Assembly: GCA_941918925.1 (NCBI GenBank)
Contig: OW799236.1
Span: 99,216,562-99,280,561, forward strand
Length of the DNA: 64,000 nucleotides
Source: Phyto melanocephala
Taxonomy: Eukaryota > Arthropoda > Insecta > Diptera > Rhinophoridae
Reading direction: 5' to 3'
Both the position numbers and the translations under genes were made by a program. Positions 57,101 through 64,000 of this stretch are shown one piece after another. The notes under the pieces were generated by a model, which was given only the letters and a program-made list of their open reading frames with translations, ran no database searches and was not told the origin of the DNA. The number at the start of each line of letters is the position of its first letter. Within the stretch, counting starts at the first letter, position 1.

Positions 57101-57965
57101 TTTAAGATAGTACAACAAATTATAAAACTAAAAAATTTATAAAACCATAACTTAAATTAAGGATTTTATAAAAGATATGCGAATCACAGAGCAACAAAAA
57201 AAATACAAAATAGATAAAATAAATTTTTTAGAAAGCTTAAAATAGTAGTTAATGCCATTGTTCAAAATATATTATCCTAATATTACTAATAGGAAGTATT
57301 TAATTTTGCATTTTGAAAATGCACCGTTCTTTACACCACTAAAACGAATAAGTATAGGACAAAATTACTTCCTTTAAGTTTTTAATAGCACTACGAACAT
57401 AAGCTACAAAAGCTTAATTTTATTGTCATAAATTTTCTTATTTCTCCTTTTTTTAACTCATCAAATTCAATACGCTTTGCTTTTGTTAAAGATCCAATAT
57501 CAACAGGAGTTGTACTGGAAAATCGTATTTAAATATGTATATGAATACTTTAGAGGTCTATAAATTGAAAGCTGAGTTTCCGAGACTTTTACCATATATT
57601 TCAGTTTTCAATTATAGTTTATATTTTTTTTATTTGTAGGTGCGTTGATAAATTACATTTTAGCAGAAATAAAACTTACCATCTGTGTCAACAGTGGCAG
57701 CACTCAAATTAATAGTTTGATTTGTTCCATATATTTTTGAAAATTTTGCAATTTCACGCAACAAATTTATTATTTTAACCATATCATCCAGTAAATTTTT
57801 CTCACAGGGATGAAAAAACTTTGTTACTGCATCGGATACCTATGTAAACAAGTAAATTTGATTATTATTTTACTGAATTTCTATAAGAGATATTACCATA
57901 AACTCCTCCATAGGCAAATGCTTTGAGTGCAAATTAAGACAGGATAAAAAAATATCATGAATCAT
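39146..57965 (-). CDS. Grip75: Gamma-tubulin complex component 4 (Grip75)
   Basis: Subunit of the gamma-tubulin ring complex that nucleates microtubules. Ten exons on the minus strand: 57897-57965, 57680-57839, 55787-56075, 54803-54986, 53934-54307, 51983-52109, 50351-50717, 46632-46747, 46394-46563, 39146-39296. All junctions are GT-AG and phase-consistent; the product is about 668 aa, the family's usual length. The start MIHDIFLSCL matches the GCP4 N terminus. GRIP1 region: NGLYLKAFANGIETVLDDY, FFIQCAENQF, WAEKVLFIGQTVLMF, LIKDFYLLGRGELF. GRIP2 (gamma-tubulin-binding) region: INWPLHLLFSPKVLERYNVL, NLQYYIQVDVLESQF. The C terminus is LSQLLLRLDFNHWFS. Exon 10 is found 7.1 kb beyond exon 9, across a LINE and two HINE copies. 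Introns account for nearly all of the 18.8 kb. It is convergent with Cog4. Confidence 0.95.
40311..42322 (-). mobile_element. 5'-truncated LINE with intact RT
   Basis: The element ends in a (AAAT)n tail (40311-40334 on this strand). Upstream, host repeat resumes immediately at the first codons of the frame, so the copy is truncated within ORF2 and lacks an endonuclease domain. Confidence 0.8.
40568..42322 (-). CDS. LINE reverse transcriptase (CR1/jockey group), 584 codons
   Basis: RNA-dependent DNA polymerase of a non-LTR retrotransposon. Motifs in order: DEFRPISILPILSK near residue 153, GFRCNRSTTSLLLGL near 192, LSLDLAKAFDKV near 223 (first catalytic Asp), SGVPQGSVLGPLLF near 282, FADD at about 316-319 (usually YADD), then the thumb region WISDNGLSVNVRKSKA. 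No stop or frameshift interrupts it. The opening ATG is probably accidental, at the truncation point, because ORF2 should begin with an AP endonuclease that is missing. The C terminus ends FRKKLFRELSDNST. A copy this intact within Grip75 intron 9 suggests recent insertion. CR1-like versus jockey-like is not settled. Confidence 0.85.
   Translation of the reverse strand: MKKSKSVMRKFKRSAHASLFEGRDSSEIWSILRKNGVADTVDNIGCGDPDYLNNVFSSNQTMDSNDIGEMPFNACGGFSFRCVDVFEMFKAFDLIKSKAVGSDGFTLKFIKLLMPFIGNHILCLVNTILTTSSFPLLWKIAKIIPLRKNNMMDEFRPISILPILSKMVEYLIKIQLVEHIDDSLLLHDCQSGFRCNRSTTSLLLGLTEHIRESVSDKGVCVLLSLDLAKAFDKVSHSILVKKLHMYYGFSGSACKLIFSYLSGRKQCVYSGGRASSMLSVHSGVPQGSVLGPLLFIMFMNDLFDKISCNMCVPFSFADDVQLLFRGRTEFPDVFQNMIDYTSGLLSCWISDNGLSVNVRKSKAIISGKSIKNSFSVTLDGTLIEFVDKIKCLGVILDSGLNFESHVNFVISRINFTLRKLYNLNLSLPFNIKKQVVHALIMPIFLYGLEVYAGTFGYIIKRLRLVFNRVVRFLYSVRFGQHISSFVLKFLGFSFMEFINFRNILHFYKLYKLQIPKYLVKFFRFCRSNRKRQLIIPRLTSILERSFCVRVARTYNRLSDTLRTFDVNIDSFRKKLFRELSDNST
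43140..43830 (-). mobile_element. HINE family C fragment
   Basis: Several GTGGGCGTGTCAC and GGTGGGCGTTAAAGTGGGCG blocks, the complement of the ACGCCCAC blocks in 43929-46331. Both termini are lost. A similar fragment is at 55250-55530. Confidence 0.6.
43929..46331 (+). mobile_element. Long HINE (family C), INE-1-like, with 288-bp repeats
   Basis: Starts ATACCCGCCACC...GGTGGGGGTAT and ends with GGTGGGTATAAAAG, hairpin ATTCGGC-ACA-GCCGAAT and CTTACTTGTTT. It holds GACCCCATAAAGTATATA and TGTCCGTCCGTCTGTCCG. The CCACGCCCACTTTTACGCCC block recurs at 44543, 44831, 45119 and, degenerate, 45407, an exact 288-bp period. CACGCCCAC blocks are typical of Drosophila INE-1. The segment 45590-46190 looks like a foreign insert. 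Located in Grip75 intron 9, antisense to the gene. Confidence 0.85.
46971..47373 (-). mobile_element. HINE, internally deleted
   Basis: Runs from AACAAGAAAGAGTGCTATAT with the A/T tract lost, through a TATGTATG microsatellite, to a decayed 5' hairpin GTGTGAAGGATAT. Nested in the intron 7 element. Confidence 0.8.
47374..49036. other. Interior of the intron 7 element, unassigned
   Basis: No long frame or known protein motif. A CATACATACATATGTATGTA palindromic microsatellite is at about 47730. Direct near-repeats of an AACGTTGGTTC-bearing segment (about 48048 and 48155) suggest a small internal duplication. Confidence 0.4.
49037..49700 (-). pseudogene. Mariner-like transposase remnant
   Basis: Pieces in order on the minus strand: PIFWSDEAHFHLNGHINKQN, RVTVWCALSN, then LISRFGDIPWPPRLPDLTPM followed by DFFLWGYLKERV and, in a second frame, SLVALKENIRRE. 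These are the central and C-terminal catalytic motifs of an IS630-Tc1-mariner transposase. Several stops and frameshifts break it and the N-terminal HTH is not recognisable. Confidence 0.75.
51280..51750 (-). mobile_element. Degenerate HINE in Grip75 intron 6
   Basis: Contains CTCATATCTCAGAAAGTTAT, CACACGGACGGACG and CCCTATTCATAAGC blocks in HINE order, with 5' end CACTCACTGTGAAGGGTAT. The 3' hairpin end is missing. Confidence 0.7.
52754..53185 (-). mobile_element. HINE, truncated at a mariner remnant
   Basis: Starts AAACAAGTAAGCGTGCTATA with hairpin ATTCGGC-CAT-GCCGAAT and a long A-rich tract, and stops abruptly after GTTTGCTCTAACGAATAT, where transposase sequence begins. Confidence 0.8.
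53186..53640 (+). pseudogene. Internally deleted mariner-like transposase
   Basis: Opens with MVVYTLEQR, then jumps to FGRLCQKIIFSGEAHFDLGG, VNKQNCRIWGTENPHAYIEK, QVTVWCGFWFRGIIVPFFFE, VTVNGDRYRAMLNEFLFTKI and WFQQDGATCHTAVDT, after which homology stops. The N-terminal HTH domain and the last catalytic region are absent; an in-frame stop follows MVVYTLEQR and another follows FFFEN. This is a common fly mariner-type family; the copy is dead. It lies in Grip75 intron 5, antisense to the gene. Confidence 0.8.
55250..55530. mobile_element. HINE family C fragment in Grip75 intron 3
   Basis: GGTGGGCGTAAAAGTGGGCG and GTACAAAGCCTTTGACCAAA blocks closely match 43690-43770. No termini are present. Confidence 0.65.
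56180..56290 (-). mobile_element. Short deletion derivative of the mariner family
   Basis: The reverse complement contains GTCAATGGCGATCGTTGAAC and TTTTTGTTCACAAAAATTGA, found at 53457-53515, and it ends next to CCGCCAAATAACTT, the complement of the end seen at about 53613. It looks like a very short internally deleted copy. Confidence 0.6.
56290..56453 (+). mobile_element. HINE family B, 3' end
   Basis: GATGGCGTCGGAAATAATAA, CGATGTGGGAT and hairpin ATTCGGC-GCG-GCCGAAT with CTTGTTTT terminus. In Grip75 intron 2. Confidence 0.75.
56454..57679. other. Grip75 intron 2, AT-rich remainder
   Basis: No recognisable coding sequence or terminal repeats. A frame at 56783-56974 shows no family resemblance. 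Confidence 0.45.
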
Positions 57966-58184
57966 TTTTATTATTTGAATTTACTCCGTAATACAATAAG
58001 GCGCGATTCTCAAATGTGTTAAAATTAAATTTTCCCAGATTTATTTAAATCAGCTCAAGGCGAATTTGACTTGAATCAGCTGTTGTTGCTTGCGGCAACG
58101 TCTAAAAAATACTACGTCGCCGAAAACTAGCCGCCCAATGGCCGACTATAACCAAATTAACGACTTTTTTATGCCTTTCTTTAA

Positions 58185-58899
58185 CCAGGGTCTCCACGTA
58201 GCAATATTTATGGATTGCGCCCATAGAGATTACGACGTGTAGACGTTAAATTGTTATATGTAGCAATTCCTTGCGTAATCATTGCTCTGCTGATTGCTTG
58301 AGCAATTATTGCCGCAATTAGCTGTCAAAATCGTTTAATTTTATTTGAATTTTTTGTTTTTATTTGCAGAAACAAGGGAAAATTAAAATAATTTTTCCTG
58401 ATAATAATGTAGAGTGAGGTAATTACTCACTACAGCAAAAAATATGAATTTGTATGTAAAGTTTAATTTACAAAATCAATTTTCATATAAACTTGTCAGT
58501 TAAATAGATGATATTTACATCCAACACTAAGACATTCCGATCAAAGAGTGCTGATGATGAAACCGTAGCTGGTTTTGAAAATGAATTCCACTCGGCTCGT
58601 GTCGGGATTAAAACTTACTTTTCCAGTATATTCTTTCATTATCACAGATAAAAAATTGATTTCCTAATATAAAAATAAAAAATTAAGTATGAAAATGAAC
58701 TAGAGCCAAAATAAAAATAATAAAGTCTTTAAAAACCATACAAGTTAAAACAAAAATATTAAATTTTATAAATAAATTACTTGAGTCGTGTTCTCCACAC
58801 AATGAAAATAAACATATTACCTTAGCAATAAAGTGCCGTTATTCTGTCGATGTTTTTCCTTATGCTTAGCGATGAAAATTGCTACGTGGAGACCCAGCG
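58185..58899. mobile_element. PIF/Harbinger-like MITE, TAA duplication (copy 3)
   Basis: Inverted ends share GGGTCTCCACGTAGCAAT; TAA lies on both sides (58182-58184, 58900-58902 as TAA). The orientation is opposite to 6923-7350. It is longer (715 bp) because of an extra segment around 58432-58700 of unknown origin. It sits upstream of Grip75. Confidence 0.8.
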
Positions 58900-59177
58900 T
58901 AAGTCTAATAGTATGTTTACATGGACAGCAAAATTCGATGTTTGCGGCTGAATCTTGATTAAATATACAAGATTTGCCATACAAAATTTTGAGAACGAAT
59001 CTACGAATTTACTGTCATCTCAATTTTGATATTAAATCAAAATCACTAATTTATCTGTACTGGATTTAAAAAAAAAAAAACAAAGAAAAACAAAAAAATA
59101 TTTTGTGTAAAAAATTAAAAAAAAAATCATTGTGGAAATAAAAAATATATGTATCTTTAAAAATATATACTTAAATT

Positions 59178-59945
<768 letters not shown>

Positions 59946-60068
59946 CTTAAATTAAAAAAACGTAAATTACGAATTGTATAAAATTATATTCAAGAAAAAA
60001 TTTTAAATTTTACTTTTTCTTTTATTCGTTTTCAAAATAAACCACAGAAAAAACAGAAAACCTAGTTA

Positions 60069-61130
60069 ACCCCCCGACCACACTAGCAATATGTTTGGCA
60101 ATTATTGCCATAGAAATTGTCAAATTCTATTGCAACACAAGATATTAACGTGTGGACCGCATGAATATGTATTAGAACACATATTTAGCAATAAATATTA
60201 TAATATATTGCTGAGTAATAATCTTTTAACACAAGCTGTCAAATTTAATTACAAAAAAGTAAAATGTAAGGCCCCTTTCGCATCAGGCAACTTTAATTGC
60301 GCAAGTATAATTTTAATTTTTATTTATTTTCTTTTGAACTTGCTTTTATGTTCACATTGAGCAACTTGGTTGAGCAAGTTTAATTGAATTAGTTGTTCTG
60401 TTTCATCTCGCTTCCAATTTCTCATCATTTTTAAATATTTGATTCTTTTATAAACAAATAAATTTTCACACACACAAAATTACACAACACCGAAGAAGAA
60501 ATAAAAGACAATGTCAAAAGAAAAAATGACAGCAGAAGCAGAATTGCCAAGTACAAGCAAGTCTGTACTCAAATCTCGGAAATTCTTTCCCCTTTACACC
60601 GACCTTTCCTCTCACACCCACAAACACAAGAATTGCGCAATTAAAGTTGCCTACTGCGAAAGGGGCCTAACAACAACACTAATGTATAAGAGAACGCCGC
60701 AGAAAACAAGTAAGCAAAATATTAAAATTGACATAATTATAATGCCTTTATGGCGCTGAGGCCAAACTGAAATTGTAATAATGAATTTTGTCCAAATAAA
60801 ATATGCAGCTATATATGTAGTTGCAAAAAAAATAACATTGTTATTTAAAAAATTTAAGTTTTTTAATTATATTTAAATATTGAATTAAATAAATAAATAT
60901 AATGGCAAAATAATCGTTTGAATCTACTGCTTTTCGTGAAATTTATCTTCGTATATTTATTGTACAATTTTTAATTATAGATCAATCTCCAGGAAAATTT
61001 TTTAATTTTATGTTTTAAGATATTTACGTGTTCACCAGGTGAAGATAAAAAATTTAACATTGGCAATTTGATGATGTACCGGCTTATTGCTTATATTAAG
61101 ACATAATCAATCGCTCGTTTGGTCGGTGGT
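60069..61130. mobile_element. PIF/Harbinger-like MITE with TTA duplication
   Basis: Ends ACCCCCCGACCACAC and, in reverse, ACCACCGACCAAACGAGC. TTA flanks at 60066-60068 and 61131-61133. Shares its interior with the copies at 9696 and 10333. Hosts a nested 398-bp MITE. The right end lies about 240 bp upstream of the RpL9 start. Confidence 0.8.
60270..60667. mobile_element. Nested MITE with TAA duplication
   Basis: Inverted ends of about 33 bp with two mismatches, beginning GGCCCCTTTCGCA. TAA on both sides (60267-60269, 60668-60670). The related copy at 9696-10170 has the uninterrupted site with one TAA, confirming both boundaries. PIF/Harbinger-like by duplication. Confidence 0.9.
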
Positions 61131-61299
61131 TTATACAGGTGCCGATACCCCCTGTATTCACAATTCACAGCGAATTTTTTAATATTGTGTTCAATTTACA
61201 ATACGTATAAATATATATATATATATATGAATATATATATTGTACTGTTATTCTGCAAATGTTATGTTATGTAGGAAATAATTATTTCGCGTGGGAACG

Positions 61300-61384
61300 A
61301 GTATAAAAGCCGTCGACGAATTTGAACTTAAAGGCGGCATGTTGTTTGATCAGATTCGTTTTCTGTGCGTGTCATCCTTTTTCC
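61300..61384 (+). promoter_or_regulatory. RpL9 core promoter (TATA-like and TCT initiator)
   Basis: TATAAAAG at about 61302 lies some 70 bp upstream of the pyrimidine tract TCCTTTTTCC. That tract fits the TCT initiator used by fly ribosomal protein genes, with predicted start at C 61377, and gives the mRNA a 5'-terminal oligopyrimidine tract for growth-dependent translation. Confidence 0.65.
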
Positions 61385-61692
61385 GGTCGGACCGTGAAGT
61401 GTAAGTTTGTGTTTTTCTTGTATTATGATTTTTGGTTTAATACATCGTAAATATGTGACTTGTAAAATAATAAATTTCGTAAGGGATTTATTAAGAATAT
61501 AATACAAATGAAATACTTATGTGTATTTTTTGATTCCGTTATCTGTGTTCGGTATTAAACTATAATATGTTTCGTATTGGAAAACCATTATAAACAATGT
61601 ATTATACGCTCACATATGTATGGTGTTTTAAATCTACAGGAACTATCAACGTATGTTTGCTAATAAGAGTATATTTTTCAGTACTTTAAAAT

Positions 61693-62320
61693 ATGAGGAC
61701 TATTAACTCAAATCAGTGTGTTAAAATTCCCAAGAATATAAAGGCCTCCGTGCGTGCCCGTGTAGTAACTATTACTGGACCCCGTGGCGTTTTAAAACGA
61801 AGCTTCAAACACTTGGCGTTAGACATGTACATGGTGAACAAACGTACACTGAAAGTTGAAAAATGGTTTGGTGCCAAGAAAGAATTGGCTGCTGTTCGCA
61901 CTGTCTGCAGTCACATTGAAAACATGATTAAAGGTATGTAAACATTGAATAAACTACAACAAAAATTATAATTTTTATATATATATAGGCGTTACTGTTG
62001 GTTTCCAATATAAAATGCGTGCTGTGTATGCTCATTTCCCCATTAACTGTGTTACATCTGAAAATAATACCGTTATTGAAATACGTAATTTCTTGGGCGA
62101 GAAATACATTCGCCGTGTTCAAATGGCTTCTGGTGTAACTGTTGTGAACTCAACTGCACAAAAAGATGAGTTGATTGTTGAAGGCAACGATATTGAAGCA
62201 GTTTCTGGATCAGCTGCTCTTATCCAACAATCTACCACTGTTAAAAACAAAGATATTCGTAAGTTCTTGGATGGCTTATACGTTTCTGAAAAGACCACCG
62301 TTGTTAAAGAGGAAGCATAA
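61693..62320 (+). CDS. RpL9: Large ribosomal subunit protein RpL9 (uL6)
   Basis: Component of the 60S subunit near the sarcin-ricin loop and stalk base. Coding exons 61693-61933 and 61989-62320 are joined by a 55-bp GT-AG intron in phase 1, giving 190 aa, the normal length. A non-coding first exon (about 61377-61400) is followed by GTAAGT, with an acceptor at 61681 just before the ATG. Hallmarks: [57 protein letters not shown] across the splice, [23 protein letters not shown], and [20 protein letters not shown]. No defect is seen. AATAAA follows about 17 bp past the stop. Confidence 0.98.
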
Positions 62321-62336
62321 GTTCTTAATTTAGAAA

Positions 62337-62342
62337 AATAAA
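62337..62342 (+). promoter_or_regulatory. RpL9 polyadenylation signal
   Basis: AATAAA directly after the short RpL9 3' UTR, followed by an A-rich run. Confidence 0.7.
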
Positions 62343-64000
62343 AAAAAAATACGAAAACACATTTAGTGTTCTTAATGTCATTTAATATGCGGCGTAAATC
62401 TAGTTTACTATTGCACATCGAAATAAAAAATTTACGTAGAGTGGTAAAAAAAGTTGAAATATAATTTGGTATGTTTTAGGAAAGCTTAGTTTTCGACTTA
62501 TAATACCCCTGGGGTTTTTATATACAGTGGAACCTTATAACTGATACTTCGCAATTCCACACAAAATGCATTCCTATAACCGTGCGCTATTAACCGTTCG
62601 CGGACGTAAAAAAATTTTTGTAAACTGATGAGCGGTCAAAGCATAGAAACAGTATTTATTTCGTTTTTTTTTTTCAACTTAATCGTGTTGGATGTTAATA
62701 GGCCTTCACGCAGAACAACTGCATGCACAAACAAAATGATTAATTGTTGGAAAAAGGGCATAATTTGTTGGCGTAAAGTTTTAACCACTATAACCCCGCA
62801 CGTATTTGGTCACTAGTTATCTCAAGTGGAATAATGAATTCAGAATAGGAAGAGGTCTGGGGGGTTACTCTATAATTCGATTCGAAAGTAAATTATTTCG
62901 GATTTGTATGTACATTGTGATTCGAAAATGGTTATCAAACACTGAACAAAGCGAATTTGAATTCGCCTTGCAAGTAATCGAGGCATATATATCAGCTAGT
63001 TGTGATTCGTCTACAATAACTATCAGCATTTATTACGGTTATTTCGCTTCTTCCTGGAGGGGCTAATTTTGATCCTTATTCATGGTATTAGCCATTAATA
63101 TTAGGCCATCCTTGCAAGAAAAGTTTCTTTCACTTTTTTGTCTACATATTTTCACAGATTAAGGTTTGGTGATTGTGGTGGTAAAGTATTTTAGGGGTTT
63201 CACAATTTTGGACGAAATTTCTCTATACTAGAGGCAACATTGTATCTCAAAAAATTTTTATTGTTGATTCGATGAACATATTACCGACCCCGATACCGCA
63301 ATTCATATATATGGCGTATTGGACTAAATTTTTTCATTTCTCTCTTTTAGTTATTTTATATTTTAATGCAAATCTATTACACAAGAAAACAAAATTGAAC
63401 TTTTTTGTGTTAACTGTAACTATTGAATTTTCTTTACAAATTTGAGGTCCCTGAGCATTGATCTAATCTCAGTTTTTCTCCATCAGCTTGCATTTTTAAG
63501 CTACAGGTACTAACTGTATTTCAAAATTCTTTTCCAAAAATTAAAAGTTCGAGAGATTATAACTTTATTCCTCATTAAGCGATTTTCAAAAACTTTAACG
63601 ATGTAATTGTTACCTTCATAAAACAATAAAATTTTTGAAAATCACCTATAAACAAAATGAGACATCGATCATAAATATCGATAAACGAGTTTTCCTTTTT
63701 CACAATTAAATGAAGAAACATAATTTTGAAATGAAGGAAAGCCGTTGAGTGCTACAAATCGCTAAATATACATTAGCTAAATAAACATACATCAGTGCCG
63801 TTGCACAGTAGTAATCATGGTACAACTTTGTAAAAAAAAAAGATAAAATCAAAACGTAATATGGCTCGTTTTGTTCGGAACATATTTGCCTATACGTTCG
63901 CAAAAAAATAACGGCATTTTTGTCGTTTTAAATTTCTAAGAAGTTTTAAAAAATCAAAAATGTTTAAATTTTGTAAAAGAAAAAACATATGTATATATAT
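62343..64000. other. Intergenic tail of the window
   Basis: No gene, splice pattern or known repeat hairpin recognised. At 62526-62545 CAGTGGAACCTTATAAC resembles the start of pogo/Tigger-type TIRs, but I find no partner. Frames in this stretch (for example 62806-63066) have no family resemblance. Confidence 0.4.

Noticed and set aside
60511..60759. 82-codon frame upstream of RpL9
   Set aside because: It spans the right TIR of the nested 60270-60667 MITE and has no family resemblance.
61713..62418. Minus-strand frames over RpL9
   Set aside because: They are shadows of the RpL9 coding exons.
62526..62620. Possible pogo/Tigger terminal repeat
   Set aside because: CAGTGGAACC is suggestive, but no inverted partner or transposase was found in the remaining sequence.

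Overview
The window looks like an AT-rich euchromatic segment from a higher (schizophoran, possibly calyptrate) fly. It carries four protein-coding genes in a dense matrix of nested transposable elements. The fly assignment rests on four conserved genes whose exons can be read through clear GT-AG splice sites, and on more than ten copies of a DINE-1/INE-1-type repeat. I did no database search; family assignments come from motif recognition.

Genes, left to right: (1) the 5' part of a PIWI-clade Argonaute closest to aubergine, minus strand, exons 821-3926, running off the left edge. (2) Cog4, plus strand, 14015-25456, seven exons, with introns of 5.9 and 3.0 kb filled by repeats. (3) Grip75/GCP4 (gamma-tubulin ring complex), minus strand, 57965 down to 39146, ten exons, about 668 aa; intron 7 is almost entirely one inserted element and intron 9 is about 7.1 kb. 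(4) RpL9, plus strand, 61377-62342, with a TCT/TOP-type start. Cog4 and Grip75 converge. The four genes have no shared pathway; they are neighbours only.

Repeats dominate. 27262-38327 is an LTR-retrotransposon array LTR-int-LTR-int-LTR with an exact 4468-bp period, one 4-bp target duplication around the whole array, 2130-bp LTRs, a tRNA-Lys-type primer-binding site, no gag/pol, and in each internal region a degenerate tRNA-Lys-like cloverleaf. 59178-59945 is a hAT-like element with a perfect 8-bp target duplication; it carries a broken fragment of the host gene reptin (RUVBL2). Other content includes PIF/Harbinger-like MITEs with TTA/TAA duplications, a DD37E Tc1/mariner element with one frameshift, a Penelope-like remnant, LINE reverse-transcriptase remnants, decayed mariner transposases and helentron-like DINE-1 elements. 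In several places a second copy of the host repeat inside the window preserves the empty site, so insertions can be delimited to the base.

Most short open frames are shadows of repeats and are not listed. The last 1.6 kb (62343-64000) holds nothing I can name with confidence.
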